A stretch of 64,000 bases of DNA from the NCBI GenBank assembly GCA_031415055.1, contig JANOQZ010000044.1, forward strand, positions 124,001 to 188,000, written 5' to 3'. Numbering within the stretch: position 1 is the first letter of the stretch; every line of letters starts with the position of its first letter. The position numbers were made by a program, and so were the translations under genes. The stretch is from JANMOK01 sp031415055 (GTDB lineage Bacteria; Pseudomonadota; Alphaproteobacteria; Rhodobacterales; Rhodobacteraceae). Shown here piece after piece: positions 25,822-34,848 of this stretch. The notes below the pieces were generated by a model. The model saw only the letters and a program-made list of their open reading frames with translations, searched no databases and had not been told where the DNA came from.

Positions 25822-27990
25822 TCAAGCTAAAGCCTTCGAGTGTTCGTACAGCCGACGAAGCTGGTCTTCGCCCATGTCGATAATTGGCTCATACATAAAC
25901 GAGTTAAGGTGGATGTTTTCAGGTGTCATTAGGGCCACCCGATCCAGCGTGGCAATAGTCCCAATTTCGCTAGGAAATTGCTTCTTGAATTTCGCTATCA
26001 GCGCTTGCGTCTGGTTTGATGTAATCCCCTGCCAGAACGCATCGTCGCCAATTTTGGACACAATAAATCGCTCGGCCCGTAGCCGCGTGGCAATGGCTAG
26101 AACGACCTTATTCTCAAGATTCAAGCCCGGCCCGGCGATCAGGCACTCATCAGCAGCAGTATCTACAAGGTCAATGATCCGTCGGGCGGGATCGGGAGAT
26201 GCCTTTGTTGCGTGGCATTCGCTATTATAGATGCCATCTAAGTTCGCCACTGTCAGGTTGGGTGTATCGGGGCGCCAGTGCAGCATAGACGTCAACTGAG
26301 TAAAGGTTGGGTCCGTCGGTCCGCGCGTAAATTCAACCAAATTTCTCAGGAAAGCCACCGATGCAATCTTCTTCTTATCATCATCAAAAAAGTGTACTTT
26401 CCAGTCATTGACGAATATGTTTTTGACGCCTTCGGCTTGAACAAGCGTCATACCGGTTTCACTTTTTAGGCCCATTAGGCAGCTAGCATACTTGATGAAC
26501 CTGCTTTGGATTGTGCGCAGAAAATCGAAATTATGGGTCAGAATAATTTGCTTGAACACGCCCTCTTGGCTGATGTCCCTCAGATACTCAATGATAGCAT
26601 ATTTGTTTTGATAATCGAATGAATCGGCAAGATCGTCCACGACAATCAGCGTTTCTTGCTGCTCCGTGATACGGCGTTGAATTTCGAAAATCACATTGAG
26701 GATATAGAACGCCTTCTTCTCACCACTGCTGAGATACTTGAGCAAATCATCGCGTTTGATGTCGATTGATTCGTCGCCATCCTTATATGTGAAGCCAAGT
26801 TTCATAATTCGAGCGCTACCAACCATGACGTCTATCTTGTTGTCTACATGCAACTTAAATGGGACGGTAAATCGATTATTGAAAATGTCGATAACCTCCT
26901 CCCACTGGGTTTTTTGCTTTTCGGCCTCAGCATATATTTCGGCTTCTCGTTCACGAACCTGCTCATAAGTTTCGAGAAGGGCGAGATAAGCGTCCTCGCT
27001 GACCTTTATATAAGATTTTAGAACGTCCTCTTTGAATTTATCCACATTGGCCAAATTCGGTAATAGCCCCATGTTCTCCATAAGGTAGTTTCGAAAATCG
27101 CGGAGGCCGACGTTTTTGTCTAACTGTATCTGTACATCATCAAACGTCCTTATTAGTTTCTCATCTTTTATTATGGCTTGTTTCTCTGCTTCAATTACCT
27201 GCGTCAGTTCCTTCTTATTTATAATCTCTTTGATTTCACCATCGGATTTCAGGTTGACGGTATGGCTGGCATCGAAAAATCCGTTTTTTGCCAAGCTGTC
27301 TGCAATCTCTGACGCATTGTAATAATCGAAGACACCTTTCCGAAAGAACGTGGATGCAGCCAAAAGTTCATCATATCGGGTTATGTATTCGAGAATTTTG
27401 GCCTTCAAATCTTTGCTGTTCAACGCATCGACAGTGGTGGGGGCAAAAACCCGGTCATACAAAACCGTTGAAAGCTGGGTTTCCTTTTGCTCGTCCACTT
27501 CCTCTCGAATGCGGATGAGCGCTTTGCGAAATTCCCCAGGTGTTTTCATTATCACGGATGAGGTTTCGCTCTCCAAATCCATCTTGGATTTGGACGATAG
27601 CTTCATGAGATCAAGGAGCGTCTTTTTGGCTTGATCGACTTTGGCCTGTAGTTCAGCGAACTCCCCCCGCAGCTTGGTGTCCACCAGAAGGGTGCAAGTC
27701 TTCTCAGAAGGGGCAAACTCTTCGTCCATAGACAAAACCACCAGCACACGGTCGTTTTCTATTGCCGCTCCATTTTCGTCCTTCACGATTGCCGAGGTCT
27801 GTCGATTAGGAAAAATACGGTCTTTTGGTTTTGCGCCGGTTGAAAGGTCTTTGAACGTAAGCGCGAACGACGACTTCATTGCCCCGTTAGGGGCGTAAAT
27901 CGCATAAGCGCGAGTATTGGAAAAATCGAAGTCATATTTTAGGGCCTTGATCCCGTAACAGTTCTTAAGTTCAACCGACACCCGATCCAT
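25822..27990 (-). CDS. AAA/ABC-type ATPase with RloC/PrrC-like organisation (orphan defence candidate)
   Basis: A 722-residue protein. A split ATPase is visible: Walker A APNGAMKS (residues 33-40), a central coiled coil (about 110-380), the ABC signature LSSGEKK (420-426), Walker B LIVVDDLADS (448-457, Asp-Asp rather than Asp-Glu) and a switch His in ILTHNF (His486). The last ~200 residues are a helical domain with RAERFI and IHLNSFMYEP motifs that I cannot assign. SMC-like ATPases of this layout occur in RloC/PrrC anticodon nucleases and other antiphage proteins. The ATG at 27990 is chosen for GGAGGG upstream; ATG 28026 adds 12 residues. The gene is markedly more A/T-rich than its neighbours and lies between DUF4170 and pmbA. 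Confidence 0.8.
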   Translation of the reverse strand: MDRVSVELKNCYGIKALKYDFDFSNTRAYAIYAPNGAMKSSFALTFKDLSTGAKPKDRIFPNRQTSAIVKDENGAAIENDRVLVVLSMDEEFAPSEKTCTLLVDTKLRGEFAELQAKVDQAKKTLLDLMKLSSKSKMDLESETSSVIMKTPGEFRKALIRIREEVDEQKETQLSTVLYDRVFAPTTVDALNSKDLKAKILEYITRYDELLAASTFFRKGVFDYYNASEIADSLAKNGFFDASHTVNLKSDGEIKEIINKKELTQVIEAEKQAIIKDEKLIRTFDDVQIQLDKNVGLRDFRNYLMENMGLLPNLANVDKFKEDVLKSYIKVSEDAYLALLETYEQVREREAEIYAEAEKQKTQWEEVIDIFNNRFTVPFKLHVDNKIDVMVGSARIMKLGFTYKDGDESIDIKRDDLLKYLSSGEKKAFYILNVIFEIQRRITEQQETLIVVDDLADSFDYQNKYAIIEYLRDISQEGVFKQIILTHNFDFLRTIQSRFIKYASCLMGLKSETGMTLVQAEGVKNIFVNDWKVHFFDDDKKKIASVAFLRNLVEFTRGPTDPTFTQLTSMLHWRPDTPNLTVANLDGIYNSECHATKASPDPARRIIDLVDTAADECLIAGPGLNLENKVVLAIATRLRAERFIVSKIGDDAFWQGITSNQTQALIAKFKKQFPSEIGTIATLDRVALMTPENIHLNSFMYEPIIDMGEDQLRRLYEHSKALA

Positions 27991-28106
27991 AACGAATTTC
28001 CCTCCCGCAAAAAGGTTAGCTAGCATGGCGCGCTACCCCTCGCGAGTGGGGTTGTAAAGTCTAACAGTCGCGGTCAAGTCAGGGGTGACAGGCGGGATGA
28101 GGCGCT

Positions 28107-29453
28107 TTAAGCCCCCGCCAGCATCAGCCCCTCGACCAGCAAACTCGGCACCACCCGGCTGAGATATGCCCTTGCGTCATTGGCGGGGATGAGGCGTTTG
28201 AGCATGTCGCGCAAATTGCCGGCGATGGTGCATTCGTTGACGGGGTGGGTGATTTGGCCGTTCTCGACCCAAAAGCCCGACGCGCCGCGCGAATAGTCGC
28301 CGGTGGTCGGGTTGATCGAGGAGCCGATCAGGCTGGTGATTAGCAGGCCGGTGCCCATGTCGGCGAGCAGTTCTGCCTTGGATTTGGTCCCTTGCGTCAG
28401 TTCCAGATTGCCTGCACCGGGGCTGGGCGGGCTGGAGGTGCCGCGTGAGGCGTTGCCGGTCGATTGCAGGCCAAGTTGGCGGGCGGTGGCAAGGTCAAGC
28501 GTCCAGCTTTGCAGGATGCCGTCGCGGACGAGATGGCGGATCGAAACCGGCAGCCCTTCGCCGTCAAACGGCCGCGAGCCGCCGATGCGTTTGCGAGTGG
28601 GGTCTTCGGTGATGGTCAGGCCAAGGGGCAGCACCTGTTCACCCATCGCATCCTTCAGCCAGCTTGAGCCGCGGGTGATGGCGGAGCCATTGATCGCACC
28701 CACCAGATGACCGATCAGGCCGGAGGATATGCGTTCGTCATAGAGCACCGGGAAAGCCCCGGTCGGTGGACGGCGCGGTTTGAAGCGGGCAGCGGCGCGT
28801 TCACCGGCCAGTTGACCGATTTCGCGGGCGCTGGGCATGTCGGACGCAAATGTGCGGCCTTCACCGGCGTATTCGCGCTCCATCTCCAGCCCTTCGCCGG
28901 TGATGGCAACGCAGGAAACCGAGTTGGAGGTTTGGGCATAGCCGCCGGAAAAACCGTTGCTCATCGCCATGTAGAAATTCGATTTGCCGTAACCAGCCCC
29001 GGCACTTTGGGTTTGCGCCACGCCTTTCACCGCAAGAGCGGCGGCTTCGGCTTCTAGTGCTTGTTTCTGCAAATCGGAGGAGGACGGTGCGGCGGCGGGG
29101 TCTTCAAGTTCAAGTCTCGCCGCGTCCCATGTCTTTGCCAACTGCGATGGGTCCGCAAGCCCGCAATAGGGGTCTTGCGGCGCTTCCTTTGCCATGGCCA
29201 CCGCCCGTTCGGCCATTGCCGAGATCGTGTCGGGCCGAATGTCCGAGGAGGAAACGCAGGCTTGCCTGTGCCCGATCAAGACCCGCAGACCGATATCGAC
29301 ACCCTCGGCACGTTCGGCGTGTTCCAACGCTCCTGCGCGCACTTCTATCGACTGGCTGTCTCCCGCCATTGCCAATGCATCGGCCGCATCGGCCCCGGCT
29401 TTTTTGGCGGCGCGAAGCAGACTTTCGGCGAGTGCTTGCAGATTGTGGGGCAT
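28107..29453 (-). CDS. pmbA: PmbA/TldE-family metallopeptidase partner
   Basis: A 448-residue TldD/PmbA-family protein. Segments such as EVRAGALEHAERAEGVDIGLRVLIG near the N-terminus and TGLLITSLIGSSINPTTGDYSRGASGFWVENG near the C-terminus are diagnostic. PmbA (TldE) pairs with TldD, which carries the catalytic zinc site, in processing of modified peptides and degradation of CcdA-type antitoxins. tldD is not in the window. The ATG at 29453 (MPHNLQALAES) is taken; GTG/TTG codons at 29489/29486 would add 11-12 residues. Confidence 0.93.
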   Translation of the reverse strand: MPHNLQALAESLLRAAKKAGADAADALAMAGDSQSIEVRAGALEHAERAEGVDIGLRVLIGHRQACVSSSDIRPDTISAMAERAVAMAKEAPQDPYCGLADPSQLAKTWDAARLELEDPAAAPSSSDLQKQALEAEAAALAVKGVAQTQSAGAGYGKSNFYMAMSNGFSGGYAQTSNSVSCVAITGEGLEMEREYAGEGRTFASDMPSAREIGQLAGERAAARFKPRRPPTGAFPVLYDERISSGLIGHLVGAINGSAITRGSSWLKDAMGEQVLPLGLTITEDPTRKRIGGSRPFDGEGLPVSIRHLVRDGILQSWTLDLATARQLGLQSTGNASRGTSSPPSPGAGNLELTQGTKSKAELLADMGTGLLITSLIGSSINPTTGDYSRGASGFWVENGQITHPVNECTIAGNLRDMLKRLIPANDARAYLSRVVPSLLVEGLMLAGA

Positions 29454-29489
29454 GGCGACAGGTCCGGCTTTGAAAATACAGTCCAACAC

Positions 29490-30851
29490 CTAGGGTTTTT
29501 TGTGGCGAGCGGCAACGGGCAACAGGTCAAAGATTTCGCGCATCAGTTCGCGCCACGCTTGGATGACCACCAGTTTCAAAGGATTTGTCTTTCGGCGCGG
29601 CACCATCGAAATTCGCGTGCTGCCGACCGCAACGCCGCGTCTTGCCGTGTTTTCATTGCTGTGCATTGCCCATTCCGGATGGAAAATGCGCAACACGCTT
29701 GGACCGGCTTCGCGAAGTTCGCCGGACAGTTGGATGCTTGCAAAGTTCGTGCGGAACTTTGACTCGATGCTCAAAATGTTTGCGGGCAGGTCGACGCCGT
29801 TGAGCTGAAATTTGAGATTGGCGAATACTTCGATATTTGGGTGGAAAAGCTGCATTTCCAGCCGAACCGGTGCCCCGCAAGTAACCGGAATAAGCATGCG
29901 TGGTGCCGGATTGGGCCCGGACCAGATAAAGCCCCGCTTGTTTGGTTTGTGTCCGTGCCAATCCTGCGCGCGCCAGCCGATGTGATGCTCAAGCTTGTAT
30001 TCTGCCGTAAGCGGAACGCAGTCACTTTCGATCAGACCTTTTAATTCACGAATACGACGTGCACCTTCGCCAAGCGGCAGGCCATCGCCGAAAATGGGCT
30101 GCGTGGCCGTTGACCTGCCAGCTTCCGCGCAAGCGCTGGTGAATTGAGCAAGCTCTTGAGGAAAACTCTGCAATTTCATCCGCGCCAAAAAAGCAGTTTG
30201 TTCGAATGAATCTTTGTCCAAATATGAGAGATAGCGCAAACCCGCGGTAAATTTGAAGGCCGTCATGGCACCGTTGGCGGCGAAACTCATGCCAAAATCC
30301 TGTGCGCGGCATTCAAATTCGACGTCGACAAATCTGTCAGTTTCGCCGGGCCGTTTCCAAGGCCCAATACGGTCTGTGACATCGCGGCGGTGGGCGATTG
30401 AAGTTGGCACGTAGAAAAACCCCGGTGTGCGCGTTGCCTGCGGATCAATGCCCACCAAGTGGTCGAGATTGGTGCCAGGGCTACCGAAACTGAGGCATGC
30501 AGAGGCCGAAAAGTCCGGGCCATTTGGCGCGGTCAAAGTTTTCAGATGACAGGCAAGCTGATCGGGGCCCCATAAATCGTCGTGGCCGATATAGGCGATG
30601 AAGTCGCCTTTGGCCGCAGCAATGCCAACATTGTTGGAGCCAGATTGGGTTTTCCAGCGCTCTGTCGTGGTCAGCCAGTGCACGCGATCGGAAAGAAACG
30701 GACGCACGACCTCTTCGGTGTCATCGCTGCAACAATCGCCGACGATCAGGTATTCAAAATCGGTGAATGTCTGCGCAAGGACGGATTTGATCGTTGGGAT
30801 GATGTGGTGCGAGCGGTTCCACGTCGCTGTGATGACGGTGAACTTTGGCAT
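29490..30851 (-). CDS. Glycosyltransferase family 2 with C-terminal extension
   Basis: A 453-residue protein. The first ~230 residues are a GT-A domain: FTVITATWNRSHHIIPTIKSVL, LIVGDCCSDDTEEVV (nucleotide-sugar site), and the IGHDDLW metal-binding region (D-x-D-like HDD, about residue 90). The remaining ~200 residues form a beta-rich extension without an assignable family. It likely builds a surface glycan. It is three bases downstream of the RmlC-like gene, so both are co-transcribed, suggesting a shared sugar. Confidence 0.86.
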   Translation of the reverse strand: MPKFTVITATWNRSHHIIPTIKSVLAQTFTDFEYLIVGDCCSDDTEEVVRPFLSDRVHWLTTTERWKTQSGSNNVGIAAAKGDFIAYIGHDDLWGPDQLACHLKTLTAPNGPDFSASACLSFGSPGTNLDHLVGIDPQATRTPGFFYVPTSIAHRRDVTDRIGPWKRPGETDRFVDVEFECRAQDFGMSFAANGAMTAFKFTAGLRYLSYLDKDSFEQTAFLARMKLQSFPQELAQFTSACAEAGRSTATQPIFGDGLPLGEGARRIRELKGLIESDCVPLTAEYKLEHHIGWRAQDWHGHKPNKRGFIWSGPNPAPRMLIPVTCGAPVRLEMQLFHPNIEVFANLKFQLNGVDLPANILSIESKFRTNFASIQLSGELREAGPSVLRIFHPEWAMHSNENTARRGVAVGSTRISMVPRRKTNPLKLVVIQAWRELMREIFDLLPVAARHKKP

Positions 30852-30854
30852 TGT

Positions 30855-31376
30855 TCAATCAAAAGAATACGGCACGCCGGGGTGGTCAATCGGCAGTCGC
30901 GACTTGTCGGGATTGGCCGGGTTGTACCAGCTGGTCGGGCAGTTCACAAAACTGGCGGTATCAGCGCCGTCGTTTTTTAAACCATGCACAACGAAACGGG
31001 GGATTGTGATACTGCAAGGGTTGGCGGCACCGACGTGGAATACATTCAACTTGCCAAAGGTTGGACTGTCCTCGCGGATGTCCCAAAGCACCAACCGAAA
31101 TTGGCCTTGAGTGTAGCTCAAACGGTCCTCTTGCCGTTGGTGATATACCCAGGCACGTACCGAACCGGGTTCGGCATAAACCTGATAAACGTGCACGATT
31201 TCTTCGATTGGAGCAGCGCGTTGACTGATGAGTTCGACCAGTTGTCCGCGCCCGTCCTTGCGAAAGACTAATGGTTCAACAATAACGCCGTGAATGAGGT
31301 CTGGGATCGCCGCTGCGACAGGATTGGTCGAATCCTGCCAAGGCTTGTCCTGCACAAAATCAGATTTGTTGAGCAT
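30855..31376 (-). CDS. dTDP-4-dehydrorhamnose 3,5-epimerase (RmlC)-related protein
   Basis: A 173-residue cupin-type protein. IPDLIHGVIVEPLVFRKDGRGQLVELI, HVYQVYAEPGSVRAWVYHQRQEDRL and FVVHGLKNDG match the RmlC double-stranded beta-helix, including the HQRQED active-site region and the IPRFVVHGLKN strand. The ending DHPGVPYSFD is also RmlC-like. True RmlC acts on dTDP-sugars; no rmlA, rmlB or rmlD genes are adjacent, so the exact substrate is open. The ATG at 31376 follows GAGGGGATC; the upstream extension to 31445 is not conserved. Confidence 0.8.
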   Translation of the reverse strand: MLNKSDFVQDKPWQDSTNPVAAAIPDLIHGVIVEPLVFRKDGRGQLVELISQRAAPIEEIVHVYQVYAEPGSVRAWVYHQRQEDRLSYTQGQFRLVLWDIREDSPTFGKLNVFHVGAANPCSITIPRFVVHGLKNDGADTASFVNCPTSWYNPANPDKSRLPIDHPGVPYSFD

Positions 31377-31497
31377 GATCCCCTCGGATTGCCGCACGTT
31401 GTTGCGAAGCGGTCGCATATTGAACCGGCCTTGCCAAATTGGCAATGGACAGGCGCGGCGAATTCAGGTCGAAAGCGGCGTGGAAACAGGAAACATC

Positions 31498-32730
31498 ATG
31501 ACAAGCGTTGATGCCCTTGTCATTGGCGCAGGTCCGGCAGGGCTGATGGCGGCAGATGTTCTGTCGGCTAATGGCTTAGCGGTGCTGTTGGTTGACGGCA
31601 AATCCAGCTTTGGCCGCAAATTTCTGATGGCAGGCAAGTCTGGATTGAATATAACCAAGGATGAAACGCCTGAAAAGTTCTTGCAGGCCTATGGGCAGGC
31701 AGATTGGTTGCTCCCGGCGCTTTCGGCCTTTGGACCAGAGCAAGCAAAGACTTGGGCTTTGGGACTGGGGCAAGAGATTTTCACCGGCTCGTCGGGGCGG
31801 GTGTTTCCTAAGGGCATGAAAGCCTCGCCGATATTACGTGCTTGGTTGGGTCGCTTGGCAGCGCAAGGCGTCGCTGCCCGTACCCATTGGCGGTGGACTG
31901 GCTGGGAAGGTGCCGATTTCGCCTTTGCAACGCCCGATGGACCACGTTTGATTTCGGCCAAAGTTGCTGTTCTGGCCTTGGGTGGCGGGTCTTGGGCGCG
32001 ACTTGGGTCTGACGCGACTTGGGTTCCGATATTGGCGCAAAAAGGCGTGGAATTCGCGCCGTTTCGGCCTTCAAACGTGGGGTTCGATGTGGCTTGGTCA
32101 CCGCATATGGCAAAACTTGCCGGCCAACCGGTCAAACCGGTTCGCGTGAGCTTTGGTTCACGCAGCATTCGCGGCGAGTTCGTTCTGACGAAACACGGTA
32201 TCGAAGGTGGCGTGATTTACGCCTTGGCGTCGAGCTTGGTGGGCGTGGATGAACCGACGATCACCCTCGATTTACTGCCCGATTTGAGCATGGAAACGAT
32301 TGCGCAAAAACTATCTGCCCCGCGCGGCAAGTTGAGTTTCAGCAATTTCCTGCGCAAAACGCTTGGATTGACCGGGGTGAAAGCGGCATTGTTGTATGAG
32401 TTGGGCACTGTTGGTGCATCCGACGCAATGGCGCGAACGCTCAAAAAGCTTCCACTGAAACTGACAGGCCCGCGCCCAATTGACGAAGCAATCTCGACGG
32501 CGGGCGGGGTTAGTGCGGCTTCACTTGATGGAAACCTGATGTTGCACAAAATACCCGGAGTTTTTTGCGCAGGCGAAATGCTCGATTGGGACGCACCGAC
32601 CGGCGGGTATTTGATCACCGCCTGTTTGGCGACGGGAAGGCATGCTGGGTTAGGGGCGCTGGCCCGATTTCAACTGGCGAAAAGCTCAACCCCGGATGAG
32701 CGAGACGGCTTTATTACGGATTTCGTCTAA
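31498..32730 (+). CDS. HI0933/BaiN-family flavoprotein (TIGR03862-like)
   Basis: A 410-residue FAD protein. GAGPAGLMAADVLSANG (about 10-26) is the dinucleotide-binding fold, GRKFLMAGKSGLNIT (39-53) and SGRVFPKGMKASPILRAWLGRL are family signatures, and the C-terminus has TAGGVSAASLDGNLMLHKIPGVFCAGEMLDWDAPTGGYLI. The group is called NAD(P)/FAD-dependent oxidoreductase; no physiological substrate is established for this branch. The ATG at 31498 is preceded by AGGAAAC. Its last 45 bases overlap the 3' end of mazF on the opposite strand. Confidence 0.88.
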   Translation: MTSVDALVIGAGPAGLMAADVLSANGLAVLLVDGKSSFGRKFLMAGKSGLNITKDETPEKFLQAYGQADWLLPALSAFGPEQAKTWALGLGQEIFTGSSGRVFPKGMKASPILRAWLGRLAAQGVAARTHWRWTGWEGADFAFATPDGPRLISAKVAVLALGGGSWARLGSDATWVPILAQKGVEFAPFRPSNVGFDVAWSPHMAKLAGQPVKPVRVSFGSRSIRGEFVLTKHGIEGGVIYALASSLVGVDEPTITLDLLPDLSMETIAQKLSAPRGKLSFSNFLRKTLGLTGVKAALLYELGTVGASDAMARTLKKLPLKLTGPRPIDEAISTAGGVSAASLDGNLMLHKIPGVFCAGEMLDWDAPTGGYLITACLATGRHAGLGALARFQLAKSSTPDERDGFITDFV

Positions 32731-33021
32731 AACTGCACCTGAAACACGCCCCTTCAAGGTTGCCCGACGCGCCCTCCAGTCAAGACTTTTGACCTGGTCT
32801 GCCAAGGCGACGCTTGGTGGCGTGCCGTCGATTGCCACTTCAAATGGATAACCCTTGATCTGGGTCGTCGTTGGGCAACAAACCATCAATCCAGTCCGTC
32901 GGTTGTATTTGACGGGGCTAAGCACGACGGCAGGGCGATGACCGGCCTGCTCGTGGCCTGATTGCGGGCTGAAATGCAGCCAGATGATGTCGCCTGCATC
33001 GGGAATGAAGTCAGCGATCAA
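32686..33021 (-). CDS. mazF: MazF/PemK-type endoribonuclease toxin
   Basis: A 111-residue type II toxin. The beta-barrel pattern GDIIWLHFSPQSGHEQAGHRPAVVLSP, the GLMVCCPTTTQIKGYPFEV strand and VALADQVKSLDWRAR are MazF hallmarks, with Arg in HRPAVVL and Thr in PTTTQ as expected active-site residues. It cleaves mRNA at short motifs. The ATG overlaps the mazE stop by four bases. The 3' end runs 45 bases into the convergent flavoprotein gene. Confidence 0.95.
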   Translation of the reverse strand: MIADFIPDAGDIIWLHFSPQSGHEQAGHRPAVVLSPVKYNRRTGLMVCCPTTTQIKGYPFEVAIDGTPPSVALADQVKSLDWRARRATLKGRVSGAVLDEIRNKAVSLIRG

Positions 33022-33260
33022 AGCAATTCGCGCCCACGTGGACTGCCAAAATCGTGCTCAGAATGCGTGTTCTGTGGGGTAATTTCCTCAAGCAACACCG
33101 CGAGATCAATTGCAGAAGTTTTGATCGGCGCAATAATGATATTGCCGTCTTCCTCGTGCATTTCGACGACTGAATTCAATTTAAGTTTGGCCGATTCCAA
33201 TATCACAGCGGGAATACGGACCGAGGCGCTGTTTCCCCATTTTTTGACGGTGACTTGCAT
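33018..33260 (-). CDS. mazE: MazE-type antitoxin (AbrB-like DNA-binding)
   Basis: An 80-residue swapped-hairpin AbrB protein: VTVKKWGNSASVRIPAVILESAKL is the DNA-binding part and the acidic C-terminus (LAVLLEEITPQNTHSEHDFG) should wrap and inhibit MazF. It precedes mazF with a four-base overlap, the standard antitoxin-first order, and probably represses its own promoter located at 33287-33315. Confidence 0.95.
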   Translation of the reverse strand: MQVTVKKWGNSASVRIPAVILESAKLKLNSVVEMHEEDGNIIIAPIKTSAIDLAVLLEEITPQNTHSEHDFGSPRGRELL

Positions 33261-33282
33261 CGTGTGTCCTTTGCTGATGTTG

Positions 33283-33315
33283 CTACATAGTATCTACATC
33301 GCCTCAAATGTTCAA
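33283..33315 (-). promoter_or_regulatory. mazEF promoter with overlapping direct repeat
   Basis: On the minus strand TTGAAC (33310-33315) and TACTAT (33287-33292) are separated by exactly 17 bases. A CTACAT direct repeat (33283-33288 and 33294-33299 on the + strand) overlaps the -10 element, a plausible MazE operator. The transcript would start about 20 bases before the mazE start. Confidence 0.65.
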
Positions 33316-33340
33316 GGGCTGGTTGGCATTTGCCACTCGC

Positions 33341-34357
33341 TCACTTCGGACACAACATCGCAATGCGCAGGCAGGCGCGTTCGACCACGGCTTGCGCGGG
33401 GGCGGGTTTGGACGAGCGTAACGTCAGATCGGTTTCCATCACCACGTCAAGCGCTCGCTCCAACAAAGCGGTCCCCCAACGGCGGGCTTGGGCGACGATC
33501 TGTTCGCGGCGCGGGCCAAACATGCGCGAGGATTCGGCCCATTGCTCCGGCCCGCGACCGTCGCTGCTTGCGGCGTGCAACATACGGAAATGCCGCGCGA
33601 TGGCCGAACATAACGCGACCGGATTGCTGCCCTGCCCGGTAAGGCGTTGCAATTGCGGCGCAACTTCATGCAAGCGACCTTCGGCAACGGCGCGAATGGC
33701 GTCATCAAGACTTGCCTCGGTGGTGATGGGGGCAATGGCCTGAATGTCCGCAATGCTGGTTTCGGTCATATCGCCGATTTTGTACAGTGACAGCTTGTTT
33801 ATAACTTGGGCGAAATCGCCGGGGTCAAGCTCGGAACCAAGCGCAATCAGCGCGTTCACGGCGGCGGACGAGATGTTTTTCAAACCAGCTTTGGCAAGGT
33901 CTTGTTCTATCTCGCTCCGGCTGGGCGGGTCGTCGTAAATCGGCACCGCATAGGCGTTTTGGGCGGATTCAAACAGTTTGCGCAGGGAATCGGCAGGTTT
34001 GAGTTGCCCCGCAACCACAACCAAGGTCGCGTCACCTTCGCGCCAATCGGTGAGAGCGGAGCCGATGACAGATGCCAGCGAATTCGGCACGTCTTCGACC
34101 AACACGGCACGCGGGCCAGGGAAGAACCCTTGTGCCTTCATTGCGTCCAACAAACGGGCGGGTTCCTTGCGCAGGTCAGCAGCGGCAATACGGTCTAGCC
34201 GCATGTCATCGGCCGCTTTTGCGCCGACAAGCGCATTGACCAAAGTCACGCGGGCCAAAGACACCCGCATAGCGTCAAAGCCGTAAAGCAAAATGGCAGG
34301 CTTTCCCGGCGTTGGTTGGCTGAGAAAGCGCTTGGTATCGCGCGCGGCGAGTTTCAC
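33341..34357 (-). CDS. holA: DNA polymerase III subunit delta
   Basis: A 338-residue clamp-loader subunit that opens the sliding clamp. The opening KLAARDTKRFLSQPTPGKPAILLYGFDAMRV and the ALVEDVPNSLASVIGSALTDW / TLVVVAGQLKPADSLRKLFE pattern match alphaproteobacterial HolA. The start is GTG at 34357, overlapping the lptE stop (GTGA). leuS, lptE and holA overlap successively and form one operon. Confidence 0.93.
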   Translation of the reverse strand: MKLAARDTKRFLSQPTPGKPAILLYGFDAMRVSLARVTLVNALVGAKAADDMRLDRIAAADLRKEPARLLDAMKAQGFFPGPRAVLVEDVPNSLASVIGSALTDWREGDATLVVVAGQLKPADSLRKLFESAQNAYAVPIYDDPPSRSEIEQDLAKAGLKNISSAAVNALIALGSELDPGDFAQVINKLSLYKIGDMTETSIADIQAIAPITTEASLDDAIRAVAEGRLHEVAPQLQRLTGQGSNPVALCSAIARHFRMLHAASSDGRGPEQWAESSRMFGPRREQIVAQARRWGTALLERALDVVMETDLTLRSSKPAPAQAVVERACLRIAMLCPK

Positions 34358-34848
34358 TCCGGCAATTCCGCAGCACTTGCCGCAATGCGGGTGGCAATCT
34401 GGTCGGCAATAGCAACCGCCAATCTGCGCCGGGCATCGCGTTCGGCGACGCGTGTGGCATAGGCCGAAGCAGTGGCCGAATAGGCGGTGAAAGAGCGGGC
34501 GTGATCAACCAAAATTGGATCGCCGCCATGGACGGGGATAAGCTTGTAAGTTGCCGTTGCCGATAGGTTAAAGCGTGTAATCGCCGCGTCTTGGGTTATC
34601 GCCAAGCCTTGGCTTTGGATGTCAATCTGCACATCCAGCAAATAGATCGGCGCAACGGCTTTGCCCAAACGTAGTTCAAGTTCTTCGCGCATTTCAAAGC
34701 CGACGCGGTCGGTCACTTCGCCCAGCGCGACCTTGCCGATCAAGGCGCGGGCGCGGGTGCCTTCGGCATAGATCGGCTTGAAATCACAGCTTGGCAGCAG
34801 CGCCAGCGCCAATAGGCCCAAGGTTTCGCGGCGACTAAATGACAACAT
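34354..34848 (-). CDS. lptE: LPS-assembly lipoprotein LptE
   Basis: A 164-residue lipoprotein with a lipobox LLPSC (Cys21) and the typical CDFKPIYAEG start of the mature protein. LptE plugs the LptD barrel and helps place LPS in the outer membrane. It begins inside the leuS gene (14-base overlap) and overlaps holA by four bases, the usual leuS-lptE-holA order. Confidence 0.92.
   Translation of the reverse strand: MLSFSRRETLGLLALALLPSCDFKPIYAEGTRARALIGKVALGEVTDRVGFEMREELELRLGKAVAPIYLLDVQIDIQSQGLAITQDAAITRFNLSATATYKLIPVHGGDPILVDHARSFTAYSATASAYATRVAERDARRRLAVAIADQIATRIAASAAELPE

Noticed and set aside
28025..28050. Terminator at the CCCCTCGCGAGTGGGG palindrome upstream of the AAA ATPase gene
   Set aside because: The palindrome has mismatches in the stem and no T-run on either side.
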